Shown piece after piece: positions 21,629 to 29,023 of a DNA stretch of 42,860 nt. The number at the start of each line of letters is the position of its first letter. Position 1 is the stretch's first letter. The position numbers and the translations under genes are program-made. The stretch comes from Deltaproteobacteria bacterium. GTDB taxonomy: Bacteria > Myxococcota_A > Polyangia > Polyangiales > Sandaracinaceae. The notes under the pieces are model-generated. The model saw only the letters and a program-made list of their open reading frames with translations, was not told where the DNA came from and ran no database searches. The stretch covers positions 1-42,860 of the forward strand of contig JAFLCL010000046.1 in the NCBI GenBank assembly GCA_017303575.1, given 5' to 3'.

Positions 21629-22132
21629 GTGACCGAAGCGCAGGCGGCCCCGGTGCGGAGCATGATCCCGACGAACGTCGTCGAGGCGCTCGGCAAGATC
21701 GAGCTGTTCCGCGGGATTCGTCCCGAGGGCCTGGAGCGCATCGCGGCGATCTGCAGCGAAGAGAGCTTCCGCGTGACGGACGTCATCTTCAAAGAGGGTG
21801 ACGTCGGCGACAAGCTCTACCTGATCCTCGAGGGCAAGGTCCGCATCTCGCGCGAGGTCTCGGGCATGGGCGAAGAGGCGCTCGCAGTGCTGGGGCCGGG
21901 TGCCGCGTTCGGCGAGATGAGCCTCATCGACGACTTCCCGCGATCGGCCGACGCGCGCGTGCACGAGCGCTGTCGCCTGCTCGTGCTCACGAAAGAGGCG
22001 CTCGAGGATCTGCTCTTCCTCGACAAGGATCTCGCCTACGAGATCCTCTGGAACTTCGTGCGGATCCTGAGCGCGCGTCTGCGCGAGACGAACGACAAGA
22101 TGACGTTCCTCTCCGTGACCGGGAAGTTCTGA
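21629..22132 (+). CDS. Stand-alone cyclic-nucleotide-binding domain protein
   Basis: 167 residues, essentially one cNMP-binding domain. GTG start; the ribosome binding site is weak (GAGGG directly before it). The phosphate-binding cassette is well preserved (FGEMSLIDDFPRSADARV), with Glu and Arg in place, so nucleotide binding is likely. Hydrophobic entry residues IELFRGIRPEGLERIA and the FKEGDVGDKLYLILEGKVRI sheet are typical. There is no DNA-binding, kinase or channel domain; the C-terminal helix ends FLSVTGKF. It probably signals by binding a partner. The gene is isolated between two copies of the same repeat. Confidence 0.88.
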   Translation: MTEAQAAPVRSMIPTNVVEALGKIELFRGIRPEGLERIAAICSEESFRVTDVIFKEGDVGDKLYLILEGKVRISREVSGMGEEALAVLGPGAAFGEMSLIDDFPRSADARVHERCRLLVLTKEALEDLLFLDKDLAYEILWNFVRILSARLRETNDKMTFLSVTGKF

Positions 22133-22149
22133 GAGAGCGAGAAAGAATC

Positions 22150-22166
22150 CCCGCTTCGGAAGCGGG
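22150..22166 (+). terminator. Hairpin after the cyclic-nucleotide-binding gene
   Basis: CCCGCTT-CGG-AAGCGGG, a 7-bp perfect stem with a 3-base loop, 17 bases after the stop codon. No T-run follows. With repeat copy B beside it, it may end transcription from both sides between two convergent genes. Confidence 0.35.
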
Positions 22167-22176
22167 CCGCGGCGGA

Positions 22177-22257
22177 GGGGGGTCCGATGCTCAAACATCC
22201 TCGGCCTTCGGCCTGCGGAACTCGCCCTGGACCCCCCACCACCGCGTCCCTTCAGGT
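22177..22257 (+). repeat. Second dispersed repeat, copy B
   Basis: GGGGGGTCC (22,177-22,185) pairs with GGACCCCCC (22,229-22,237). Differs from copy A at two internal bases (CAAACAT for CAGACAT, CCTTCGG for CCTGCGG) and slightly at the 3' end. It lies in the 197-bp gap between convergent genes. Confidence 0.85.
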
Positions 22258-22329
22258 CGTGAATCGATTGTTTCTCGGTCTCTGAGTCGCAGCGCGCCAT
22301 TCGGCGGGCGCAGGCGCCCCGAGACGCAG

Positions 22330-22764
22330 CTACAGGGCGAGCGAGTCGCCGATCACGCAGAGCCAGTGGCGGCGCGGATACGCGATCGGGTCGCGGCAGT
22401 CGCTGAAGTCGGTGCTCGCGGTGAGGTGCACGGCGCTGATGCGCTGCGTGGTGGGCTCGACCTCGACCGTGCACTGCTGGTGACGGCTGAGGCCCGTGCG
22501 ACGAAACCAGTGGTGCTCGTCGGGCGGCCCGCTCGGATCGCCGTGCCAGCTGCGGCCCGAGACGTGCTGGTCGATGTCGGTGAAGGAGCTCGCGAGCGTC
22601 ACGATCGGATCGCCGATCCTCGCGCCCTCGCAGACGCTCGCGAACTGCGCCTCTCTCCTCCTGTAGAGGAGCGAGACGCTGGCGATCGCCACGAGCGCGA
22701 GCGCGACGATCGCCGTCACCACCGTGACGATGAGGCGGGGACGTCGAGGCTCGCGCGGCTTCAT
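22330..22764 (-). CDS. Small membrane-anchored protein, function unknown
   Basis: 144 residues: a basic N-terminus (MKPREPRRPR), one membrane helix (LIVTVVTAIVALALVAIASV, ~11-30), then a soluble domain of about 110 residues with four cysteines (in SVCEGA, QQCTVEV, DCRDP, WLCVIG), probably forming two disulfides outside the membrane. I do not recognise a family. It is divergent from the PPC-type lipoprotein and convergent with the cyclic-nucleotide-binding gene. Confidence 0.7.
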   Translation of the reverse strand: MKPREPRRPRLIVTVVTAIVALALVAIASVSLLYRRREAQFASVCEGARIGDPIVTLASSFTDIDQHVSGRSWHGDPSGPPDEHHWFRRTGLSRHQQCTVEVEPTTQRISAVHLTASTDFSDCRDPIAYPRRHWLCVIGDSLAL

Positions 22765-22865
22765 CGCGCGTTGGTACCACCGAGAGGCTCGGTTCTCTTC
22801 CCTCGCGGATGGGGGGACGCGCCGCCGCGAGCACGATCACGGCGCTCGTTGTACGGTCGGGCCCG

Positions 22866-23780
22866 ATGCGCGCCCTGTCTCTCGCTGCCGTGTCCGCGAC
22901 GCTCGCGGGGTGCTGCTTCTCGCCGATGCCCGTGACGCCGATCGCGCCTCCGCCCGCGACGACGGTGGTCGCCGGTGGTGGTCCGCAGCTTCCGTCGACG
23001 ACGCCCGCCGAGGCGCTGCCGATCGCCCAGGGCTTCGCGGATCCGATGATCTTCCACGGTCTCGCGGGCGGGCCGCGCGACGCGGGCAGCACGTTCAGCC
23101 CCGAGTGCCGCGGCTCGGTGTCGATGCAGCCGAGCCACCGCTTTCGTCTCGAGTCGAGCTTCCCGTACCTGCGCATCATGGCGCGCGGTGACTCCGACCT
23201 GACGCTCGTGGTGCGGAGCCCCGGCGGCGTGATGCGCTGCAACGACGACTCCGATGGCCTGAACCCCGTGGTCGAAGGCGCGTTCGAGCCCGGTGTCTAC
23301 GAGGTCTACGTCGGCCTCTACTCGGCGGGCGCGGCCACGCCGTACGACCTCGGCGTCTCCACCAACCTCGCGATCCTCCCGACCACGATGCTCGGCGTCA
23401 CGAGCGGCACGCCGGCAGCGGTGGGCTCCACGCTCCGCAGCGGCGTGCTCACCGTCAGCACGAGCGACACGACCGTCGCGCCCGTGGGCAGCGTGTGCAC
23501 CTATTCGGAGGTGTCGGTCGCGCCGACGTCGGGCGGTCACGACGTGCGCTGGACGATCACGTGCGGCACCACGATCGTCTACGGAGCAGGCAACGGAGGC
23601 TACGGCCGCTCGTCGGATCCGAGCTGGCCTCCGGGCACCCTCGCGTACGACCTCGAGACGACGGAGGTCGACACCGATCCCTCGTTCGAGTGGTCCTCGA
23701 CCCGCGTGCGCGTGGAAGACGACGCGACCGGATCGCTCGGCGCGCTCACGATCGAGTTCGTCCTCCCGGGCACTGCGTGA
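22866..23780 (+). CDS. Lipoprotein with PPC-like beta domain
   Basis: 304 residues from MRALSLAAVSATLAGC; the Cys after LAG is the lipidation site, followed by a Pro/Thr/Gly linker. Residues ~75-160 resemble a bacterial pre-peptidase C-terminal (PPC) domain: FPYLRIMARGDSDLTLVVRS, GVMRCNDDSDG and GVYEVYVGLYS. The CNDD patch recurs in the Sel1 lipoprotein at 6,792. The last ~100 residues form a second beta region with two Cys (VCTYSEV, ITCGT). Its stop overlaps the SDR start (GTGA), so a surface lipoprotein is translated together with two cytoplasmic enzymes. Confidence 0.78.
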   Translation: MRALSLAAVSATLAGCCFSPMPVTPIAPPPATTVVAGGGPQLPSTTPAEALPIAQGFADPMIFHGLAGGPRDAGSTFSPECRGSVSMQPSHRFRLESSFPYLRIMARGDSDLTLVVRSPGGVMRCNDDSDGLNPVVEGAFEPGVYEVYVGLYSAGAATPYDLGVSTNLAILPTTMLGVTSGTPAAVGSTLRSGVLTVSTSDTTVAPVGSVCTYSEVSVAPTSGGHDVRWTITCGTTIVYGAGNGGYGRSSDPSWPPGTLAYDLETTEVDTDPSFEWSSTRVRVEDDATGSLGALTIEFVLPGTA

Positions 23781-25357
23781 CGATCGCGGACGACGCCGAC
23801 GAGGCGCTGCGCACGCGCCTGCTCTCCGCGCTCGAGATCCTCCGCGAGGCGGCCGCCGATCGCGGCGTGCTCGCGGTGCTCGACGAAGAGACGCGTCGCG
23901 AGCTGATGATCGCGGCGGGTCACGTGTCGCGGCCCGATCGTGCGGAGATCAAGAAGCTGCTCAAGGCGCTTCGCCGTCGCGAGCGCGATGCGAAGCGCGA
24001 CGCCGACCAAGCGCTGCTCGATCAGACCGGCATCCGCACGCTGCGACGCGCGCCCGTGTTCCCCACGCCGTCGCTCCCGAGCGTGCCACCGCCGGTGCCC
24101 GCGCTCGGCGGTGGATCGATCGCGAGCGACGACGACGGCGACGAGGAGCTCGAGGACGAGGGCACGAGCGCGCCCGAGCCTGCGCCGCACACGTCGCGCA
24201 CGCGCAAGTGCTACGTGTGCAAGGCGGCGTTCACGAAGGTGCACGCGTTCTACGACCAGATGTGCGAGGCCTGCGCCGAGCTCAACTGGGAGAAGCGGAA
24301 TCAGAGCGCGGATCTCACGGGGCGCGTCGCGATCGTGACCGGATCGCGCGTGAAGATCGGCTACCACGCCGCGATCAAGCTGCTCCGCGCGGGCGCTCGC
24401 GTGATCGTGACGACACGCTTTCCGCACGACGCGGCCGAGCGCTACGGACGCGAACAGGACTTCGAGGCGTGGCGCGATCGGCTCTCGATCCACGGGCTCG
24501 ATCTGCGTCACACGCCGAGCGTCGAGGCCTTCTGCGCGCACGTGCTGCGCACCGAAGCGCGGCTCGACTTCCTCCTCAACAATGCGTGCCAGACGGTTCG
24601 CAGGCCGCCCGGCTTCTACCGTCACCTCGTCGATCTCGAGGCGCGCGCCGAGGTGCCGCCGCACCTGCGTCCGCTGCTCGAGAGCCACGAGGCGCTGCGC
24701 GCCAAGACGGACGCGCTGACGCACGGGCCCACGAGCGCGGCCCCGGTGGGCCTCGTGAGCTCGGCCGCGCTCTCGCAGGTCGCGCTCACCGACGAGGATC
24801 GGAAGAACGAGCTCCACCTCTTTCCCGAGGGCGCGCTCGATCAGGACCTCCAGCAGATCGATCTGCGCGGTCGCAACAGCTGGCGCCTCGCGCTCGACGA
24901 GGTCTCCACGGTGGAGCTGCTCGAGGTGCAGCTCGTGAACGCGATCGCGCCGTTCGTGCTCGACGCCCGCCTCAAGCCGCTGATGCTGCGCGTTCCCACG
25001 CGCGACAAGCACGTCGTCAACGTCTCGGCGATGGAGGGTCAGTTCTATCGCGAGCACAAGACCGACAAGCACCCGCACACGAACATGGCCAAGGCCGCGC
25101 TCAACATGCTGACGCGCACCAGCGCCGCGGACTACGTGAAGGACGGCATCCACATGAACGCCGTCGACACGGGCTGGATCACCGACGAGGACCCGCACGA
25201 GATCGCGGCGAAGAAGCAAGCGATGCACGACTTCCACCCGCCGCTCGACAGCGTCGATGGCGCCGCGCGCATCGTGGCCCCCATCTTCGATGGCTTCCGC
25301 ACCGGGGAGCACGTGTGGGGGCTCTTCTTGAAGGACTATCGGCCCATCCCGTGGTGA
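23777..25357 (+). CDS. Zn-ribbon-fused short-chain dehydrogenase-like protein
   Basis: 526 residues from a GTG in the GTGA overlap. N-terminal helical region (~1-95), Pro/Asp linker, a four-Cys ribbon (CYVC at 145-148, CEAC at 163-166), then a Rossmann SDR domain: VAIVTGSRVKIGY (TGxxxxIG, 188-195) and FLLNNA (NNA, 268-270). A large insertion (~275-365) follows. The catalytic region reads NVSAMEGQFYREHK, then HPHTNMAKAALNM. At the usual YxxxK site it is T435-NMA-K439, so the catalytic Tyr is Thr unless nearby Y424 substitutes. NAD(P) binding looks likely; classical activity is doubtful. The stop overlaps the methyltransferase start, suggesting one pathway. Confidence 0.83.
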   Translation: MTIADDADEALRTRLLSALEILREAAADRGVLAVLDEETRRELMIAAGHVSRPDRAEIKKLLKALRRRERDAKRDADQALLDQTGIRTLRRAPVFPTPSLPSVPPPVPALGGGSIASDDDGDEELEDEGTSAPEPAPHTSRTRKCYVCKAAFTKVHAFYDQMCEACAELNWEKRNQSADLTGRVAIVTGSRVKIGYHAAIKLLRAGARVIVTTRFPHDAAERYGREQDFEAWRDRLSIHGLDLRHTPSVEAFCAHVLRTEARLDFLLNNACQTVRRPPGFYRHLVDLEARAEVPPHLRPLLESHEALRAKTDALTHGPTSAAPVGLVSSAALSQVALTDEDRKNELHLFPEGALDQDLQQIDLRGRNSWRLALDEVSTVELLEVQLVNAIAPFVLDARLKPLMLRVPTRDKHVVNVSAMEGQFYREHKTDKHPHTNMAKAALNMLTRTSAADYVKDGIHMNAVDTGWITDEDPHEIAAKKQAMHDFHPPLDSVDGAARIVAPIFDGFRTGEHVWGLFLKDYRPIPW

Positions 25358-26283
25358 GCCTCCTCGACCCCGACACGCACGAGCACGGCGGCTCGAAGGC
25401 TCTCGCCCCGACGGCATCGTCGACGTCGGCGGGGCCGGTCGTCGTCGCTCGCTACTACGACGACGTGCAGTGGCTCTACAACCTCGGGTGGTCGCCGGGT
25501 GGCACGCACTCGCTCCACTACGGCCTGTGGTGGGACGACACGCGCTCGCTCGCCGACGCGATCGTGAACGGCGATCGCTTCATCGGCGACAAGCTCGGCG
25601 TGGTCGCGTCCGATCACGTGCTCGACATGGGCTGCGGCGTGGGCGGCACGAGCGTGTTCCTCGCCGAGACGTTCGGGTGTCGCGTCACGGGCATCACGAT
25701 CTCACCCGTACAGCGCGCGCAAGCCACGGCGTACGCGGCGAAGCGGGGCGTCGGTGATCGCGTGCGCTTCGAGCTCATGGACTACACCGCCATGCGCTTT
25801 CCGGACGCGACGTTCACCAAGGCCTTCACGCAAGAGACCTCGAACCACGCGCTCGACAAGCACGCGCTCCTCCGCGAGGCGCACCGCGTGCTCGTGCCCG
25901 GTGGCCGCTACGCGTCGCTCGACGCGTTCGAGAAGCGTCCCGCGAGGCCCGGTGACGAAGACGTGCGCTACCGACGCGTGCTGAACGGCTGGCCGGGCGG
26001 AGACCTCGTGAGCCTCGATCGTTTCGTCGCGATCGCGAAGGAGGTCGGCCTCGAGATCGTCGCGCAGGGCGACGTCACCGATCGGACCACGAGGAGCGCA
26101 CACATCATCTGGCGGCGGCACGTGGTGCTCTTTCCGTTCGTGCGCGTGGCGCGGCTGTTCCGCTTGGTGTCCGCAGAGCTGGTGCGTCACTTCGAGGCCT
26201 CGATCGAGCAGAAGGACATGTTCGGCGCGAAGGACAACGTGCTGATGTACGGCTACTTCGTCGCGTCCAAGCCCGGCGGCTGA
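25354..26283 (+). CDS. SAM-dependent methyltransferase, Erg6/tocopherol-type
   Basis: 309 residues from a GTG overlapping the SDR stop. SAM motif I is VLDMGCGVGGT (89-99), preceded by a substrate-side region with GWSPGGTHSLHYGLWWDD, which resembles the Y-x-x-x-WG...H-x-GYW lead-in of sterol-24, gamma-tocopherol and related methyltransferases. EASIEQKDMFGAKDNVLMYG near the C-terminus fits the same group. Predicted to methylate a small hydrophobic or amphipathic molecule, perhaps the product of the coupled SDR; the substrate is not shown. The 3' end overlaps the convergent membrane protein gene by 31 bp. Confidence 0.87.
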   Translation: MSLLDPDTHEHGGSKALAPTASSTSAGPVVVARYYDDVQWLYNLGWSPGGTHSLHYGLWWDDTRSLADAIVNGDRFIGDKLGVVASDHVLDMGCGVGGTSVFLAETFGCRVTGITISPVQRAQATAYAAKRGVGDRVRFELMDYTAMRFPDATFTKAFTQETSNHALDKHALLREAHRVLVPGGRYASLDAFEKRPARPGDEDVRYRRVLNGWPGGDLVSLDRFVAIAKEVGLEIVAQGDVTDRTTRSAHIIWRRHVVLFPFVRVARLFRLVSAELVRHFEASIEQKDMFGAKDNVLMYGYFVASKPGG

Positions 26284-26810
26284 TCACGCGGCTCGTCGTC
26301 CGAGGTCTCGCGGACGCGTGATCGAGGCACGAGGCGCGCGAGCAAGAGCACGATGACGATCGCCGCGATCGCGATCACGAGGCGAGGATCGGCGCTCGGG
26401 CCGGCGAGCACGTGAGCCAGAACGAGCGCGATCGCGAGGTACACGCCGCGGTGCAGCGTCTCCCACGTACGAAGGCCCACGCGCGCGTTGAGCTTCGGGA
26501 ACGACGTGAGCGCCAGCGGCGTGAGCAGCGCGAGCGCGAGCGCGCCGTGACGCACGTAGGGCACCGAGGCGATCACCGTGAGCGCTTCGTCGACCGAGGG
26601 AGGCCAGAGCACACCGGTGAGCGCGATCGAGGCGTGCACGACCGCGCTGACGAAGCCGACGAGGCCTGCGATCCGACGCCACGCCACGAGCCGCGCGCGC
26701 TGATCGCGCAGGAAGCGCGATGCGAGCGACATCGCGAGGCTCGCGATCAGCGCGAAGACGGCGAGCCACCCCGAGAGGTGCGTGAGGCCCACGATCGCGT
26801 CGCTCGCCAT
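26253..26810 (-). CDS. Ferric-reductase-like heme membrane protein
   Basis: 185 residues with about five membrane segments. It resembles the ferric-reductase-like transmembrane domain (MsrQ/YedZ type): WRRIAGLVGFVSAVVHASI with H59, and LRTWETLHRGVYLAIALVLA with H120 and H133 as likely heme b ligands. It has no FAD/NAD(P)H domain, so it would relay electrons across the membrane. Its ATG overlaps the stop of the cytochrome gene (TGATG), making the pair a likely electron-transfer unit. The C-terminal tail is charged and its coding sequence overlaps the methyltransferase gene. Confidence 0.8.
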   Translation of the reverse strand: MASDAIVGLTHLSGWLAVFALIASLAMSLASRFLRDQRARLVAWRRIAGLVGFVSAVVHASIALTGVLWPPSVDEALTVIASVPYVRHGALALALLTPLALTSFPKLNARVGLRTWETLHRGVYLAIALVLAHVLAGPSADPRLVIAIAAIVIVLLLARLVPRSRVRETSDDEPRDQPPGLDATK

Positions 26811-29020
26811 CAGAGCGTCTCCAAGAAGAACACGAGGTCGGCGCGCTGCGCGTCGGTGAGCCCGCGCGTGTCGCCGTGACGGTTCGCCTCGTTCTCGCGG
26901 TCGATCACGTCACCGAGGGTCCCGGCGCGACCGTCGAACAGGTAGGGCGCTTGCTCGCGGAGGTTGCGGAGTGCCGGGACGTCGAGGCTCAGCGCGGGCT
27001 CGCCCGGGTGATCGGGGAACACAGTGTGGAGCGGGTAGCGCGCGAGCGTCGTGAACGCGGGGGGCGCGTGGCACCGATCGCAGCCCGCGCGGAAGAACGC
27101 GTCCAGGCCCGACTGCTCGCGCACGACGTCGCGCGGCGCGTGCGAGCTCGGCAGCGGCTGCGCGGACAAGTACGCGTCGAGCATCGCGCGTCGATCGCCG
27201 ATCGGTGCGCGGTAGCCGCGGTACTCGAGCATCGCGACGTCGTGCAGGTCACCGAGGTGCGGATAGCTGCCGTCGCGCAGGTACGGCGCCGTGCCCGCCA
27301 GGCCACGCACGTCGAGCGTCGGCGCGAGCACCCGGCCGCCGATGTTGTGCGCCTCTCCATCGCTCGATCCGCCGGGGTGACAGCTGGCGCACGACGCGCC
27401 GGCTCGCGTGGCCTCCCAGAACGAGCGCTCGCCCAGACGGATCCGCAGCTGCTCGGGGTGCTCGCGGAGGAGCGTGTCGTTCGAGGGCGCGAGCGCCTGA
27501 CCCTCGAGGATCGCGAGCGTGCGCGCGTCGATCACGAGCGCGCCACCATCGATCGCGGAGGTGACGATCACGCGCTGCCCCACGATCGCGACACCCGAGG
27601 GGCCGAACATGCGATCGGAGAGATCGAGCCATCGCGTGGGGGCGTGGTCGTCGAAGACGGCGAGCTCGCTCGATCCCGTGAACGCGACGAAGAGGCGCCC
27701 CTCGGCATCGAACGCGAGCGCAGACGGACCGATGCCTCGATCGGCGTCCCCCGCGTGATCTTGGCGATCCGTCCGTCGCGCCGTCGCGTCGACGCGGAGC
27801 GGCGCGAGCGTCTCGCGATCGAGCCACACGAGCTGGTCCTCGACGAAGTGGTTGCCGAGGTTGTCGCGAGCCTCCGGATCGAAGGCCGTGGTCGCGATCA
27901 CGATGTGCGCGCCGTCGGGGCTCACGGCGAGCGCGCTGGCGGGCATGACGAGCTCGCGCGAACGATCACGCGGCGCAGCGCGGTCGATCGCGCGCACCTC
28001 GATGCGGGCTGGCGATCGGGTCGTCACGACCGCGTCGCCGCCCGCGAGCGCAACGTCGATCGCGATGCCTTCGAGAGGGATTCGATCGATCGCCGCGCGC
28101 AGGGGTGTGCCTTCGATGGCGATCCCCTCGGCTGTCTCGTCGCTCGAGAGACGCACGAGCACGAGCTCACGCGCCGCTCCCGCGCGTGCGATCGCCAAGA
28201 GGTCGGTCGACGCGTCCATGGCCACCGCCCCATCGCCCGTCTCGAGGAGGCCGAGCGGCTGAGCTGCCGCGTCGAAGAACGCGAGGCTCGGCTCGTACCG
28301 CTGCGCGACGGCGATCACGTCGGACGACACGTGCGCGCAGGCCACGGGGCCGTCGCCGACGTCGTGCGGCGTCAGGCTCGTGGGCGCTCCGAGGAACAGC
28401 GTGTCCGTCTCCTCGCTCGGCGCGCACACCCGCCCGTCGGGGCTGACCTGCGGTCGTCGGGGATGCGCGAGCGGCGACTCGAAGGCGAGGGTGCGCGCGT
28501 GGTGCGCGGCGTCGACGTCGAGGGTCGCGGTGATCGTGCCCGGCGCGCGATCCGTGAGGCCCGCGGCACGCGGATCGAGCTCCACGCGGAACACGCCGTG
28601 GCCCAGCGAGGTCGCTTCGATGGGCTCCGCGCTCTCGAAGGACACGCGCACAGCGCGAGCTCCCTCGGCGCGCACGAAGAAGCTCTGCGGGCGATCGCTG
28701 GTGACGAGCGGGGGCGCGATCTGGATCGCGCTCGCGAGGCGGAGGCGATCCTCGAGGCGCGGCCCGAGCTCGAAGAGGCCTTCGCCTTCGGCGATGACGT
28801 CGGCGCGTCGCGCGAGCACGAGCGTCGGCACGATCGCCAGCAGCACCAGCGCGGCGCGGTGATCGCGCGCGAGCGACTGCACACGAGGCGCGAGCTTGGT
28901 GCGCAGCGCGAGCTCGACGAGCGCCCACGCGATCGCGAGCGAGAGCACCACGCGTGCGACCGTAGGCGCGCCGATCGCCGCCGCGATCGAGAGCCCCAGC
29001 ACGACGACGAGCGACGTCAT
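26810..29020 (-). CDS. Membrane-anchored beta-propeller di-heme cytochrome c
   Basis: 736 residues. Two membrane segments at the N-terminus (~2-35, ~58-72) anchor a long beta-propeller-like region (~180-530, with VSPDGAHIVIATTAFDPE and AFDAEGRLFVAFTGSSE). The C-terminal part has two heme c sites: CASCH (544-548) and CDRCH (647-651). APYLRDGSYPHLGDL and APYLFDGRAGTLGDV place it with the MauG/cytochrome c peroxidase superfamily. Similar propeller-cytochrome fusions occur in myxobacteria, without known substrate. It is co-translated with the heme membrane protein, which may receive or supply its electrons. Confidence 0.85.
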   Translation of the reverse strand: MTSLVVVLGLSIAAAIGAPTVARVVLSLAIAWALVELALRTKLAPRVQSLARDHRAALVLLAIVPTLVLARRADVIAEGEGLFELGPRLEDRLRLASAIQIAPPLVTSDRPQSFFVRAEGARAVRVSFESAEPIEATSLGHGVFRVELDPRAAGLTDRAPGTITATLDVDAAHHARTLAFESPLAHPRRPQVSPDGRVCAPSEETDTLFLGAPTSLTPHDVGDGPVACAHVSSDVIAVAQRYEPSLAFFDAAAQPLGLLETGDGAVAMDASTDLLAIARAGAARELVLVRLSSDETAEGIAIEGTPLRAAIDRIPLEGIAIDVALAGGDAVVTTRSPARIEVRAIDRAAPRDRSRELVMPASALAVSPDGAHIVIATTAFDPEARDNLGNHFVEDQLVWLDRETLAPLRVDATARRTDRQDHAGDADRGIGPSALAFDAEGRLFVAFTGSSELAVFDDHAPTRWLDLSDRMFGPSGVAIVGQRVIVTSAIDGGALVIDARTLAILEGQALAPSNDTLLREHPEQLRIRLGERSFWEATRAGASCASCHPGGSSDGEAHNIGGRVLAPTLDVRGLAGTAPYLRDGSYPHLGDLHDVAMLEYRGYRAPIGDRRAMLDAYLSAQPLPSSHAPRDVVREQSGLDAFFRAGCDRCHAPPAFTTLARYPLHTVFPDHPGEPALSLDVPALRNLREQAPYLFDGRAGTLGDVIDRENEANRHGDTRGLTDAQRADLVFFLETL

Positions 29021-29023
29021 CGC

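Noticed and set aside
23777..25357. The SDR as an ordinary FabG-type ketoreductase
   Set aside because: The N-terminal ribbon, the ~90-residue insertion and Thr at the YxxxK Tyr position do not fit FabG.
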